A DNA stretch of 64,000 nt from VXPQ01 sp964608315 (GCA_964608315.1 CAZSNF010000018.1:1-64000), one strand, 5' to 3'. Numbered from the stretch's first letter, positions 18,477-27,085 are shown. Program-made: numbers and translations. Notes: generated by a model not told the origin, from the letters alone.

Positions 18477-21400
18477 GTCCCAGGGGAGGCGGTCCAGCTG
18501 GACGCCGAATACCCAGCGGAATGCGAACGCCTTGTCGCTGTCCGCATATTCGTAATCGTTGGCCCACAGGGGAAAGCGGGCTACGAGCACAAGGTCCGAC
18601 AAGACGTCGGATTGTTTGATCCACCGGTCGAATCCCCGCAAGCGATTCAGGTCGTACCGGACGCCCAGCCCTGCGTCCATCAGGGTGCGTTTCCGGCGCT
18701 CGTCACGTTCTTTCTTGCTCAGGTCTCCTACATATCCAGTACCCATAAACAATTCCAGCCGGAGGGGGCGCAAGAGGGGCGGACCTTGTAGCCGGGGCGT
18801 AAGCAGCCGTGCGCTGAAGGCGACCATTTCCGTGACGCCCAGAAAAAACGGCTCTTCTGCGGCGCGGCTTGTTTCGTGTCCGTCGTGATCGTCCGCATGC
18901 CGATGCGATGCGTACGGTTTCTCCTGCCGCATGTAGGCGACGGGGCCCGGCGCGCCAAAGGCCACCCAGTTCGCATCGGCGAGCGGCTCCTCGAAGAGCG
19001 CCTCCACGTTGCGGTAGGCCGCATCGCTCCACTGCTCCTCGATCGATACCCCCCCGAAACGGAATAGTTTATCCGGGGACAGGTCGTTGGATCCGGCTCC
19101 GGCGAACAGGCGCACGGAGCCCGTGAACGGTCCGACCGGGGCGCCAAGGGACAAATCCATGGATACCCGGTTGGCGGAGTACCACCTTTCGCTTTCTTCG
19201 TCCGCTTCCGCAAATCGCGGCGACCATTCGCCTCTTTCCGTGAACCCCGGAAACCATTCGTCTGCTTCCGCGAACCACCTGCCGAATTCCGCGAAAAAGA
19301 CATATCGATACCAGTCGCTTGTTCCTCTCATGCGTCCATATACGGAAACGACGTCTTGCATCCAGGCGCCGGAGGTATTCCAGACGTTGGCGCGGTCGTT
19401 GCTTTGAAAGTGCATCCTGGCCCCTGTCGCGTAGCGGCGACTGCGCTTTCGCAGGAGATCGTCCGGATCCGAAAAGGAAACCTCCAGGCCGGTTCGGTAA
19501 ATCCCCAGCTGTTTTTCTGCCCATCCCGACAGGTTTATCAGGTAGCCCTTCAGGTACTCTTCCGAGCGGGAAAAATTGTAGTCGACGCCGTTCAGCGCGT
19601 GGAATTCCGGCGATTCGTCTTGCGCGAGGCGGCGCGCGACATCGGGTTTTTCGCCGCTGCTGAAAAGCACCTGCGGCCAGATCGTCACTGCTTTTTTTTG
19701 CGTTTCCCCGGTGAGCGCATACGCGCCGCGAAATTGCACCCCTATGCCCGGCCCCCAATGCTGCGCGTATTGCACGAGCGGTCGCCATCCGACGTCGAAG
19801 CGGCGGATGTTGGGCGCAGGGGGTTGCAGGAAAGAATATTCGCGCGTTCGCCCGGTGGTATTGTCGAGCCGGTTCGATTCCGGGGTGCGCAGGTACGGAT
19901 CGATTTCGGCGCGGCGCGGCCTGACGGGCAGCATGACGTCCAGCGCGTATTCGGGCGAGGTCCATGGCCAGGGCTCCGCCACGATCCAGTCCTCCGGGAC
20001 CGGTTTGTGTCCCCGCATGACGCCCAGCGGTATATGCACCCATTGCACCGATCCGTCGGCGAGCGTGATTTGCAGGTCTATGGGCATGACGGCGCGTCCA
20101 TGCCTTTTCAGCGTCATGGTTGCGCGCCATTCCGTTCCGTGCGGGTTACTCCTGAAGCGTCGTATGGCGTAATCCAGCTCCCGGTTCGCATCCCCGAATT
20201 GCTGGAAATACCAGTCCAGATGAATGCCCGACACCTGTTCGGCTACGCGCTCCACATCGTGGGGGCCGGCGTGCCGGAACGCATATTGCCGGTGGTATTC
20301 GAGCAGGAACCGGTCGCGCAGCGAGTCCGAGATAACGTACCCCAGCATGTCGAGCATCATCTCTCCGCCCGAATACGAAGCCACGCCGTAGGCCGCGTTC
20401 GTATCGAACCAGTCGCTGGGGGTGTTCAGCGGTTCGAAGAGGCCCAGGCGTTTCATGTTCAGAATACCGACCAGCGCGCCCGCATGTGACGGCCGCGGTT
20501 GCCCGCGAAGGTGCGCAAGCGCTTCGCGCGTGGCGTAACTCGTGAACCCTTCATCCATCCACGCATAGTCGGCTTCGTTCGATCCGATCATTCCGTAGAA
20601 CCACATATGCGCCACTTCGTGGGCGGTTACCCCATGGAGGGAGGGGGGAGGCCGCCTGCCTGTTACCAGGGTGATCATCGGGTATTCCATCCCGCCGTCT
20701 CCACCTTGCGCAATGGTCATCTGCGGGTAGAGATAGGGGCCGTACCTTGCTTCGAAGAACGCCATGATTTTCGGGGCGGCTTCATGGAGGGTTCGCCATA
20801 CCTCGGCGACATCCGGCTGATAGAGCAGGTGAATCGCGTAGCCCGCCTCCGTTTCAAGCACGTCGTGAATGTAGTCCGGGTCCGCCGACCAGGCGAAGTC
20901 ATGGACATTTTCCGCGTAAAAACGCCAGGTCAGCGAATCGCTTTGCGCCGCAGGGGCATCCGTGTTTAGCGAATCGCTTGCGTAGCCATGCCCCACCTCT
21001 TCCGGGTTGCGGAGGGTTCCCGTGGCCCCGACGATATATTCGGAGGGCAGGGTGATGCGTACGTCGAAGGTTCCGAACGGGGCGTAAAACTCCCGGCCTA
21101 CATAGGGGTCCGCATGCCATCCGCGCGCATCGTACTGTGCGAGTTTCGGATACCATTGCGTCATGGAATAATCGATTCCTTCCCGGCTGTCCCGTCCGCT
21201 GCGGCGGGTCTGGAGAGGAATTTGCGAAACGAATGTCATGTCGAAAACGGCCTGACCGCCCGGCGGGAGGGGGCGGGCCAACGTTACTTCGAGAACGGTG
21301 TCGAAGGCGTGGTGCGAAACGGGTTCTCCGTCCTGCGTGAGCGATTCGATGCGGTGATAGCCGATTTCGTCCGGGCCAAGGTCGAAAATGCGGGGCGCCG

Positions 21401-21728
21401 TACGCGGGTCGGGATCCGGCAACTCCCGGTTCCGCTCAGCCATCATGGAATGCGGCTGGAAAGCATTGAAATAGAGGTGGTAGAACACGCGGGAGAGCGT
21501 GTCCGGAGAGGTGTTGGCATACGTAAGGCGCTGACGACCCTCTATGGCGTGCCGGTCCGGATGGACGGTAACGTCCATGTCGTACTGGACGATGGTTGTC
21601 TGCCCAGCTGGATTCGCTTCGGGGCGGGACGTCGAGGAGACGGGTTCCGCTGCCTGGCGGGTTTGTCCGCTCGTCGCCAGCGGCAAGCAAGCGAACAACA
21701 GCAGCGCGACGTATCGAATGCACATCAT
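18474..21728 (-). CDS. M1 family metallopeptidase with large barrel-like C-terminal region
   Basis: A 1,084-residue exported protein with a signal peptide (YVALLLFACLPLATSG). Residues about 45-610 are a gluzincin aminopeptidase: GGMEYPMITLVTG replaces the GAMEN exopeptidase motif, and zinc is bound by HEVAHMWFYG (about 367-376) with the downstream glutamate in WMDEGF. Residues about 620-1084 contain no peptidase motif. They alternate short amphipathic strands and charged turns (for example FGVQLDRLPWD at the very end), as in outer-membrane beta-barrels. Normal bacterial M1 enzymes have 600-900 residues. An outer-membrane-anchored surface peptidase is inferred. The stop codon comes from a family B palindrome. 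Confidence 0.85.
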   Translation of the reverse strand: MMCIRYVALLLFACLPLATSGQTRQAAEPVSSTSRPEANPAGQTTIVQYDMDVTVHPDRHAIEGRQRLTYANTSPDTLSRVFYHLYFNAFQPHSMMAERNRELPDPDPRTAPRIFDLGPDEIGYHRIESLTQDGEPVSHHAFDTVLEVTLARPLPPGGQAVFDMTFVSQIPLQTRRSGRDSREGIDYSMTQWYPKLAQYDARGWHADPYVGREFYAPFGTFDVRITLPSEYIVGATGTLRNPEEVGHGYASDSLNTDAPAAQSDSLTWRFYAENVHDFAWSADPDYIHDVLETEAGYAIHLLYQPDVAEVWRTLHEAAPKIMAFFEARYGPYLYPQMTIAQGGDGGMEYPMITLVTGRRPPPSLHGVTAHEVAHMWFYGMIGSNEADYAWMDEGFTSYATREALAHLRGQPRPSHAGALVGILNMKRLGLFEPLNTPSDWFDTNAAYGVASYSGGEMMLDMLGYVISDSLRDRFLLEYHRQYAFRHAGPHDVERVAEQVSGIHLDWYFQQFGDANRELDYAIRRFRSNPHGTEWRATMTLKRHGRAVMPIDLQITLADGSVQWVHIPLGVMRGHKPVPEDWIVAEPWPWTSPEYALDVMLPVRPRRAEIDPYLRTPESNRLDNTTGRTREYSFLQPPAPNIRRFDVGWRPLVQYAQHWGPGIGVQFRGAYALTGETQKKAVTIWPQVLFSSGEKPDVARRLAQDESPEFHALNGVDYNFSRSEEYLKGYLINLSGWAEKQLGIYRTGLEVSFSDPDDLLRKRSRRYATGARMHFQSNDRANVWNTSGAWMQDVVSVYGRMRGTSDWYRYVFFAEFGRWFAEADEWFPGFTERGEWSPRFAEADEESERWYSANRVSMDLSLGAPVGPFTGSVRLFAGAGSNDLSPDKLFRFGGVSIEEQWSDAAYRNVEALFEEPLADANWVAFGAPGPVAYMRQEKPYASHRHADDHDGHETSRAAEEPFFLGVTEMVAFSARLLTPRLQGPPLLRPLRLELFMGTGYVGDLSKKERDERRKRTLMDAGLGVRYDLNRLRGFDRWIKQSDVLSDLVLVARFPLWANDYEYADSDKAFAFRWVFGVQLDRLPWD

Positions 21729-21937
21729 GACGTCATAACACCAATAAAACGGAACGAACGGGCGTAAATCAGGAAGCGTCGGAGCGTAAATCGTACAAAA
21801 ATACGTATGCCCCCTGCAGGCGCTTGTTCCTGAACAGGAAACGCCGCGCTCGCCGTTGCGTTAAGAATACGCTGGTCAAAACCGCTTTGCTCAGTGCGCC
21901 GCGCATTGTATCCTTCATGAAATAACCTCCTACGACG
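21729..21937. other. Divergent intergenic region, M1 peptidase / HU
   Basis: This 209-bp space separates the minus-strand peptidase gene from the plus-strand HU gene and must hold both promoters. An AT-richer stretch lies at about 21780-21810. A ribosome-binding sequence (CCTCC region, weak) precedes the GTG of HU. No repeat or small gene is visible. Confidence 0.4.
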
Positions 21938-22258
21938 GTGACGAAATCAGATATTGTCGAACGAATCGCCACGGGCACCGGAATGACCCGCATCGAAACA
22001 GAGGCGGTCATCAACGGCTTCATGGCCTGTGTTTCAGATGCTCTTGCGTCGGGAGAGGGCGTCGAACTTCGGGGGTTCGGAACCTTTCACGTGCAGCGCC
22101 GGCGACCCCGCAAGGCGCGCAATCCGCGCACGAACGAGGAAATTCCGGTGGCGGCGCGTTACATGCCGATGTTTCGTCCTTCCAGGAGTTTGCGAGATCG
22201 GGTGGATACGGCGGTCAAAAATAGCCTTGAAAGCGAGACCGGGCTGTCCGATGCCTAA
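21938..22258 (+). CDS. HU family DNA-binding protein
   Basis: Small nucleoid-associated protein (106 residues) that bends DNA as a dimer. The HU/IHF core is clear: TKSDIVERIATGTGMTRIETEAVINGFM helices, then GVELRGFGTFHVQRRRPRKARNPRT, which matches the DNA-contacting beta arm with its conserved proline. A tail of about 10 residues extends beyond the usual end. Start is a GTG. The 3' end overlaps the next gene by 8 bp, which couples it to a zinc-ribbon/TPR membrane protein. Confidence 0.93.
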   Translation: MTKSDIVERIATGTGMTRIETEAVINGFMACVSDALASGEGVELRGFGTFHVQRRRPRKARNPRTNEEIPVAARYMPMFRPSRSLRDRVDTAVKNSLESETGLSDA

Positions 22259-23147
22259 CGTTTTTTGCATGGATTGCGGCGCCCGGATGGCCGGAGGCGC
22301 CGCCCGGTGCGAATTATGCGGATGGGCGCCTTCCGAATCCGCCGCCGAGACGCTCTTCGTTGCAGCCCCTGCGGCGGACGAATCGGAAAAAGGATCTCTT
22401 GGCGTCCGGGTGGCTATTCTTATATGTATTCCTGTGCTGATTGTGATCGCCCTGTTTATGATCAGCGAGATGTCCACTCGGCAGGCCCGGCCTGATACGG
22501 CGTCTGTGGCCGACATGCCCGCCGAAATGCGCAGCGCCGCCGTTATCGACGAGTTCGAATCCATTCCTGTCGCTGTCCAGCATGCTCCCGCGGCGGATTC
22601 GCTCCGGGAAATTATGCAGTCCGGGGACGAAACGCTTGCTCTTGGAGCGCAGCGGGAACTGGTTCGTTTTCTGGCCGAGATCGGACGTGCAGACCTTGCC
22701 GCCATTGAGCAGCAGCGCCTGGCCCGCCGCACCGACGCGACGACCGACTGGCGCTATGCAGGCGGACTTTTGTACGCCTGGATGGAAGCCGTCTACAACG
22801 AGCGCAAAACCGATGTGGCGTTGCTGGCTATCGAAGCGCTCGGGAAGGTGCTTGCCGAAAACCCGGACGACGTGGATGTTCGCGCCGACCTGGGCTGGGC
22901 CTATCAGTACGATCCGCAAAATCCCATGGAAGCGATCCGGCAAACGAATCTGGCCCTCGAGCAGGACCCGGATCACCTCGCCGCCAATTACAACCGGGCC
23001 GTTTTTTTGCTGCGCATCAACCGAATCCAGGAAGCGCTGGAGCAGTTCGAGCGGGTCGTTGCGCTGGCTGAAGACGGTTCTGCATACCATCGGCAAGCCC
23101 AGGCCTGGATCCGCGCCATCCGCCAGAATGCGGAAAATTCCTTATAG
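22251..23147 (+). CDS. zinc-ribbon, single-pass membrane, TPR-repeat protein
   Basis: A 298-residue protein. An N-terminal zinc ribbon (CMDCGARMAGGAARCELCGW, residues 6-25) is followed by one membrane helix (VRVAILICIPVLIVIALFMI, about 50-70). The C-terminal half has alpha-helical TPR-like repeats (VDVRADLGWAYQYD, AANYNRAVFLLRINRIQEALEQFERVVALA). The start overlaps the HU stop. The topology suggests a cytoplasmic metal ribbon and an extracytoplasmic helical scaffold; the function is unknown. The TAG stop shares its last base with a family A end (GGATACGCTGATC). Confidence 0.8.
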   Translation: MPNVFCMDCGARMAGGAARCELCGWAPSESAAETLFVAAPAADESEKGSLGVRVAILICIPVLIVIALFMISEMSTRQARPDTASVADMPAEMRSAAVIDEFESIPVAVQHAPAADSLREIMQSGDETLALGAQRELVRFLAEIGRADLAAIEQQRLARRTDATTDWRYAGGLLYAWMEAVYNERKTDVALLAIEALGKVLAENPDDVDVRADLGWAYQYDPQNPMEAIRQTNLALEQDPDHLAANYNRAVFLLRINRIQEALEQFERVVALAEDGSAYHRQAQAWIRAIRQNAENSL

Positions 23148-23210
23148 GATACGCTGATCAGAGGTTTCTTAAATCTGCAAAGTTCAGAGGCTGCGAGGGG
23201 CGCTTCCCTC
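23147..23210 (-). repeat. Family A fragment
   Basis: Reverse-oriented end of family A: GGATACGCTGATCAG, then AAATCTGCAAAGTTCAGAGGCTGCGAG. Only about 64 bp remain. The first base is shared with the stop codon of the TPR-protein gene. Confidence 0.75.
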
Positions 23211-23429
23211 TGTGCCAACAAAAGGTGGGACACACTCGTACACTAATTAGCGAACATATATCGGGTTTCTGTCGTCGTCTGTGGCGGTGCGATTTCGTTT
23301 GACTTTTTCACCATCCCGTGAAGTCGCCATGGAATCGAAAGATTTTTCTCACCCGCCTGGTTCGTCGGAGTATCCTTCGACGGAAGCGGTAGCGCCGGCG
23401 AGGCGGTTTTGATCAGAGTATTCTATAAC
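23211..23429. other. Intergenic region before modA
   Basis: Contains a 27-codon reading frame (23329-23412, MESKDFSHPPGSSEYPSTEA...) that ends in a family A terminal sequence (TTTTGATCAGAGTATTC). It could be the remnant of a truncated gene or chance. The stretch 23240-23310 is AT-richer and may hold the modA promoter. Confidence 0.3.
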
Positions 23430-24194
23430 GTGTCGCCGTCCGGTCCGTCGCATGGGGCGATTTGCGGTTTCGTCCTGATTTTATGCGCCGCCGCACTGTT
23501 CGCGGGGTGCCGCCGCTCGCCGCCCGGGGACGTTCTCAGCGTGTACGCCGCCGCGTCGCTGACGGATGTAATGGAAGCCTTTGCGGACACGTTTCAGGTT
23601 GCGACGGGCATGCCGGCGACGGTAAACGTGGCGGGCAGTTCGCTTCTGGCGCGGCAGATCGAGCGGGGGGCCGCCGCCGACTTGTTCGTTTCCGCGCACC
23701 CGGACTGGACGGACTATTTGCATGCGACGGAGCGCATTCTGGCGCCCGTCGAACTGCCTGTCGCCAACCGGCTCGTACAGGTTCGGCGGCGGGACGGAGG
23801 CGGCTCCGCAAACGAGCGCATTGCGCTGGCCGATCCAGACCATGCGCCGGCGGGGATGTACGCCCGCGAGGCCTTGCTTTGCGAAGGGACGTGGGCGGCG
23901 CTGAAGCCTCGGCTTGTTCCCGCGCTTGACGTGCGCGCGGCGGTGGCGGCGGTGGAAGCCGGCGCAGCGGGAGCGGCCATTGCCTATGCCTCCGACGCCG
24001 CCATGGCGCCGGAATTACAGGCGGAGGAGGTGGTTTCGGAGGCGTGTCGTCCCCGGATACGGTACACGGCGGCGGTGGTGCAGGGGAGCGCGCTGCGGGA
24101 AGACGCCCGGCGCTTTCTGGCCTTGTTGCGGGACCCGGCGGCGGCGCGCGTGTGGCGACGGTTCGGATTCGGATTTTGGGAGGATACGCCCTGA
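23430..24194 (+). CDS. modA: molybdate ABC transporter substrate-binding lipoprotein
   Basis: Periplasmic molybdate-binding protein (254 residues), tethered as a lipoprotein through the lipobox LFAGC. Family motifs are present: LSVYAAASLTDVMEAFADTF with the ligand-contacting serine, VNVAGSSLLARQIERGAAADLFVSAHPDW, and GAAIAYASDA near the C terminus. A GTG at 23430, just after the repeat-derived GATCAGAGTATTC, fits the signal peptide best; the frame is open slightly further up from a TTG. It is convergent with the next gene (13-bp gap). The permease gene lies about 1.3 kb away on the other strand. Confidence 0.9.
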   Translation: MSPSGPSHGAICGFVLILCAAALFAGCRRSPPGDVLSVYAAASLTDVMEAFADTFQVATGMPATVNVAGSSLLARQIERGAAADLFVSAHPDWTDYLHATERILAPVELPVANRLVQVRRRDGGGSANERIALADPDHAPAGMYAREALLCEGTWAALKPRLVPALDVRAAVAAVEAGAAGAAIAYASDAAMAPELQAEEVVSEACRPRIRYTAAVVQGSALREDARRFLALLRDPAAARVWRRFGFGFWEDTP

Positions 24195-24207
24195 ACCGGA
24201 TCAGCGC

Positions 24208-24621
24208 CTACTTCTTCATCTGCTTGAGGAAGTCCTCCCAGTCGCCATCGTTCAGGCCGGACGCCCTGGAGTAATCCTGAATCATGCGGATCAAATCCTG
24301 TCCGCCCCCGCGTTCGAGCACATACTTCGGTTTCAGGTTCACCGCTTCGGGCAATCCCTGCGCTTCCGCCCGGTAAAGCCATTTCTGGCCTTCTTCGAGG
24401 AAGTCGTCGTCCTTTTTCGCCACCATGCACTTGCACAACAGAAACATGCCCAGTTTTAATTGCGCGCCGGCATGATTTTGTCTGGCGGCCTGCCGGAACC
24501 AGGCTATCGCTTTCGAAAAGTCCTTCGGTACGCCTACCCCCTTGACGTACATATTGCCCAATCTGTACTGGGCCAGGGCGTCTCCCTGTTTTGCGGCTTT
24601 TTTAATGGCGTCTGCGTTCAT
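24208..24621 (-). CDS. Sel1-repeat (TPR-like) protein
   Basis: A 137-residue protein with three Sel1-like helical repeats: AKQGDALAQYRLGNMYVKGVG, FRQAARQNHAGAQLKLGMFL and a third around YRAEAQGLPEAVNLKPKYVL. No signal peptide is visible, so it is probably cytoplasmic. Such repeats mediate protein-protein contacts; no specific partner can be inferred. The ATG sits 10 bp from a family A terminal repeat, so its 5' leader is repeat-derived. Confidence 0.8.
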   Translation of the reverse strand: MNADAIKKAAKQGDALAQYRLGNMYVKGVGVPKDFSKAIAWFRQAARQNHAGAQLKLGMFLLCKCMVAKKDDDFLEEGQKWLYRAEAQGLPEAVNLKPKYVLERGGGQDLIRMIQDYSRASGLNDGDWEDFLKQMKK

Positions 24622-24631
24622 GAGAATTCAA

Positions 24632-24712
24632 GGATACTCTGATTAAGTGGGCGCAGATCAGGGGCTTGCGAGGGGGGCGCTGGCAAGGAATGACGAAGCA
24701 GCGAGGCCTTTA
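24632..24712 (-). repeat. Family A fragment
   Basis: Reverse-oriented fragment beginning GGATACTCTGATTAAG and including TGGCAAGGAATGACGAAGCAGC, the complement of the conserved core. It ends at the stop codon of the TPM-domain gene (24710), so the last few bases overlap that gene. Confidence 0.8.
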
Positions 24713-25363
24713 CTCCATTCGAAGCGCGTCGGATAATTCGTTGGCGTCGTCGTCGCGGCGCTCGACCTGGCTGCTTTCAAGAAGGTCGCCGCACATTCGA
24801 ATGGCCTCGATCAGGCCGTCCGCGAAACACCCGCCTCGCACCCCGTCCCGGATACGGGCCACGATATCCGTCCAGTCGTCTGCGGATACCTGTGCGTTAA
24901 TCCCTGCATCTCCCAGCACTTCAATGCGATGCTCCCAGAGCGATATAAAGATCAGTACGCCGGTGCGTTCCCGCGTGGCGAACACCTCTTCCTCCACGAA
25001 AGCCTTCATGGCCCGCCGGTGTACGCTCCGCGTCAGCCAGGCGGAGCCTGCCAGCATCCGTCCGATCGGCGGCGCAAAAGCGCTCAACGCTCCTCCAGCT
25101 ATCCCCGACGCCAGCGCCAGCGAGGCGGCGCCCCATCCCGTATGGAGCCAGGCCAGTCCCCATCCTTCGTAGAACCGGAATATCGCCGCCGTAAAAGCCA
25201 GCGCCAGCGCAGCGGCAATGCCCGCGCCTTTCCATACGATTCCCTCGTACGTATCGCTGCGCCGGACGACATACGGGACGATTTCGCCCGACGTACGGCC
25301 CTCCGCTTCGGCTACCGCCTGCCGGATGCGTTCGAGGTCTTCCTTTGATAGCCGCTCTTTCAT
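24710..25363 (-). CDS. TPM domain membrane protein
   Basis: A 217-residue protein with a TPM (YgcG-type) domain. The N-terminal segment (KEDLERIRQAVAEAEGRTSGEIVPYVV) matches the TPM start. Two membrane helices (about 48-65 and 75-100) follow, then the RTGVLIFISLWEHRIEVLGDAGIN strand-helix unit of TPM. The family includes photosystem-repair phosphatases and bacterial membrane proteins of unknown role. The ATG at 25363 is the first that fits; the upstream frame runs into modB. The last codons lie at the border of a family A fragment. Confidence 0.8.
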   Translation of the reverse strand: MKERLSKEDLERIRQAVAEAEGRTSGEIVPYVVRRSDTYEGIVWKGAGIAAALALAFTAAIFRFYEGWGLAWLHTGWGAASLALASGIAGGALSAFAPPIGRMLAGSAWLTRSVHRRAMKAFVEEEVFATRERTGVLIFISLWEHRIEVLGDAGINAQVSADDWTDIVARIRDGVRGGCFADGLIEAIRMCGDLLESSQVERRDDDANELSDALRME

Positions 25364-25472
25364 AGTGCGTTTGTTATGAGGCTTCGCTGCTTGCAGCGGG
25401 GCATCCTTTATTTGGGCGGACGTCGGCGGGAACGCGCAGAGCACGTACAAACCCGCAAGGGCCGCCGGTCTG

Positions 25473-26210
25473 TCAGGCGCCTGGACGATCCGCCCGGCTC
25501 GGCAAACGCCGCCGCAACGCGGCGTGCGCCGCAAGGCTGGCGGCGGACAACAGGACCGCCACCAGAACGAGCCGCAGCGCCGCATGTTCGCCGCCCATAC
25601 GATGTATTTCGGTAAAGATAGCCAATGGAAGCGTACGCGTTTCAGACGGAATGTTGCCCGCCAGCACAATGGTGGCCCCGAATTCGCCGAGCGCCCGCGC
25701 AAAGGCTATCACGACGCCCGCCGCGATAGCCCGCCCCGCGAGCGGCGCCGTAACATACCGAAAAACAGCGGTCCGCGTACCGCCGTATACGTATCCGGCC
25801 TCTTCCCAGGAGGGATCGACCTGTTCGAAGCCGACGCGCATGGTTTGCACCATCAGCGGAAACGCCACGACGCCCGCCGCCACGGCGGCTCCGAACCATC
25901 CGAAGGCGATGCGCAGTCCGAAGGCGGATTCCAGCCAGCCCCCGATCGCCGATTCCGGGCTCAGCAGAATGAGCAATAACCACCCCGTCACGACCGGCGG
26001 AAGCACCAGCGGCAACTGCACGAGATTCTCTGCGACGAACGCCATTGGCAGCCGGTTTCGGGCGAGCAGATACGCCAGCGCCACCCCGATCGGCGCCGTG
26101 ATCAGCACCGCAACCGCCGCTACGCGCAGCGAAAGCCCGACCGCCTCCCATTCGGCCAGCGTGAGCATGGCTCCGGGGAAAACCTGTTCTGTCAAAAGAA
26201 GCGGGCCCAT
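25473..26210 (-). CDS. modB: molybdate ABC transporter permease
   Basis: Inner-membrane permease of the molybdate importer (245 residues, about five membrane helices). The cytoplasmic EAA loop that contacts the ATPase is visible as ALGEFGATIVLAGNIPSETRTLPLAIF (about 190-216). The ATG at 26210 is preferred over 26252 because the longer version would be translated through the palindromic operator candidate. No ATPase (modC) gene lies next to it, and modA is on the opposite strand 1.3 kb away, so the ATPase must be encoded elsewhere or shared. Confidence 0.9.
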   Translation of the reverse strand: MGPLLLTEQVFPGAMLTLAEWEAVGLSLRVAAVAVLITAPIGVALAYLLARNRLPMAFVAENLVQLPLVLPPVVTGWLLLILLSPESAIGGWLESAFGLRIAFGWFGAAVAAGVVAFPLMVQTMRVGFEQVDPSWEEAGYVYGGTRTAVFRYVTAPLAGRAIAAGVVIAFARALGEFGATIVLAGNIPSETRTLPLAIFTEIHRMGGEHAALRLVLVAVLLSAASLAAHAALRRRLPSRADRPGA

Positions 26211-26222
26211 TGCGGCGCATTT

Positions 26223-26250
26223 GCAATACATTGTATGTACATTGTATTGC
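26223..26250. promoter_or_regulatory. Palindromic operator candidate upstream of modB
   Basis: GCAATACA and TGTATTGC form 8-bp inverted arms around 12 bp, and TACATTGTAT occurs twice with an 11-bp period. The site lies 12 bp before the modB ATG, between sufT and modB. Arms and helical-turn spacing suggest a dimeric repressor site. It does not match the enteric ModE consensus, so the regulator is unknown. Confidence 0.45.
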
Positions 26251-26257
26251 ATTCGTA

Positions 26258-26611
26258 TTACATGAATCCCAGTTCGAGGCGGGCTTCCTCGGACATCATG
26301 TCGGGCGTGAAAGGCGGATCGAAGGTCAGAACCACCGTCGATTCGTCCACGTCCGGGAGCATGCCGATCGCCGCCTCGACTTGCTGAGGGAGCACGTCGG
26401 CGACCGGGCAGTTCGGCGCGGTCAGGGTCATTCGGACAAAAACGGACCGGTTTTTCGCCTGGATTTCATAAATAAGCCCGAGGTCGTAGATATTTACCGG
26501 AATTTCCGGGTCGTAGATGCTTTTGAGCACCTCGACGACCTGGGCCTCAAGGTCCTGGGCCTGCTGCTTTCCTTCCTGCTCGTTTTGTTCGGTCGATGTC
26601 GTTTTTTCCAT
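26258..26611 (-). CDS. MIP18/DUF59 iron-sulfur assembly protein (SufT-like)
   Basis: A 117-residue MIP18-family protein associated with Fe-S cluster maturation. It has the domain core VLKSIYDPEIPVNIYDLGLIYEI (about 28-50), VRMTLTAPNCPVADVLPQQVEAAI with the conserved cysteine, and VVLTFDPPFTPDMMSEEARLELGFM at the end. A charged Gln/Glu-rich N-terminal tail precedes it. It is the last gene of the suf operon, 48 bp after sufE, where SufT-type genes are commonly found. Confidence 0.9.
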   Translation of the reverse strand: MEKTTSTEQNEQEGKQQAQDLEAQVVEVLKSIYDPEIPVNIYDLGLIYEIQAKNRSVFVRMTLTAPNCPVADVLPQQVEAAIGMLPDVDESTVVLTFDPPFTPDMMSEEARLELGFM

Positions 26612-26641
26612 GGGTCCGCCGGAAGGTGAAGCGATGATGAA

Positions 26642-26663
26642 GCATAGTGTTAACAGGCCCTAA
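26642..26663 (-). repeat. Family B end at the sufE stop codon
   Basis: GCATAGTGTTAACAGGCCCT is the complement of the family B terminus. Read on the minus strand it begins TTAGGGCCTGTTAACACTATGC, and its TAG is the sufE stop codon. Confidence 0.75.
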
Positions 26664-27085
26664 TTCGAATGCATCTGCGCAAAGCGTTTGAGTTGCCGGA
26701 CCATGGAGGCCAGGCCGTTTCTCCGCGTGGATGAAAGATGATCCTTCATGCCGATCTCGTCAAGAAATTCCAGATCGGTCTCGACAACGTCTTTCGGAGG
26801 TTGCCCGGACAGGACCCGGATCAACAGCGCCACGAGGCCCTTCGTAATGAGCGCATCGCTGTCGCCTTCGTAGAACACCCGTCCGTTTTTCATTTCCGGA
26901 CGGATCCATACCTGGGCCTGGCAGCCGTGAATCCGGTACGCTTCGGTCTTGTACAGCGGGTCGAGCGGGGACAGGCCCTGTCCGATCTCGATGAGATATT
27001 CGTACTTTCCCATCCAGTCGTCGAAGAGGCCGAACTCTTCCACGATGTCCCGGGCGCGTTCCCGAATCGTTCCTTGTTCCGACAT
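26660..27085 (-). CDS. sufE: cysteine desulfuration protein SufE
   Basis: SufE takes persulfide sulfur from SufS and hands it to SufB (141 residues). The family pattern is present: EEFGLFDDWMGKYEYLIEIGQGL at the N terminus, YRIHGCQAQVWI with the acceptor cysteine near residue 74, and DALITKGLVALLIRVLSGQPP. It lies between sufS and the MIP18 gene on the same strand. Its stop codon is formed by a family B terminal repeat. Confidence 0.94.
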   Translation of the reverse strand: MSEQGTIRERARDIVEEFGLFDDWMGKYEYLIEIGQGLSPLDPLYKTEAYRIHGCQAQVWIRPEMKNGRVFYEGDSDALITKGLVALLIRVLSGQPPKDVVETDLEFLDEIGMKDHLSSTRRNGLASMVRQLKRFAQMHSN

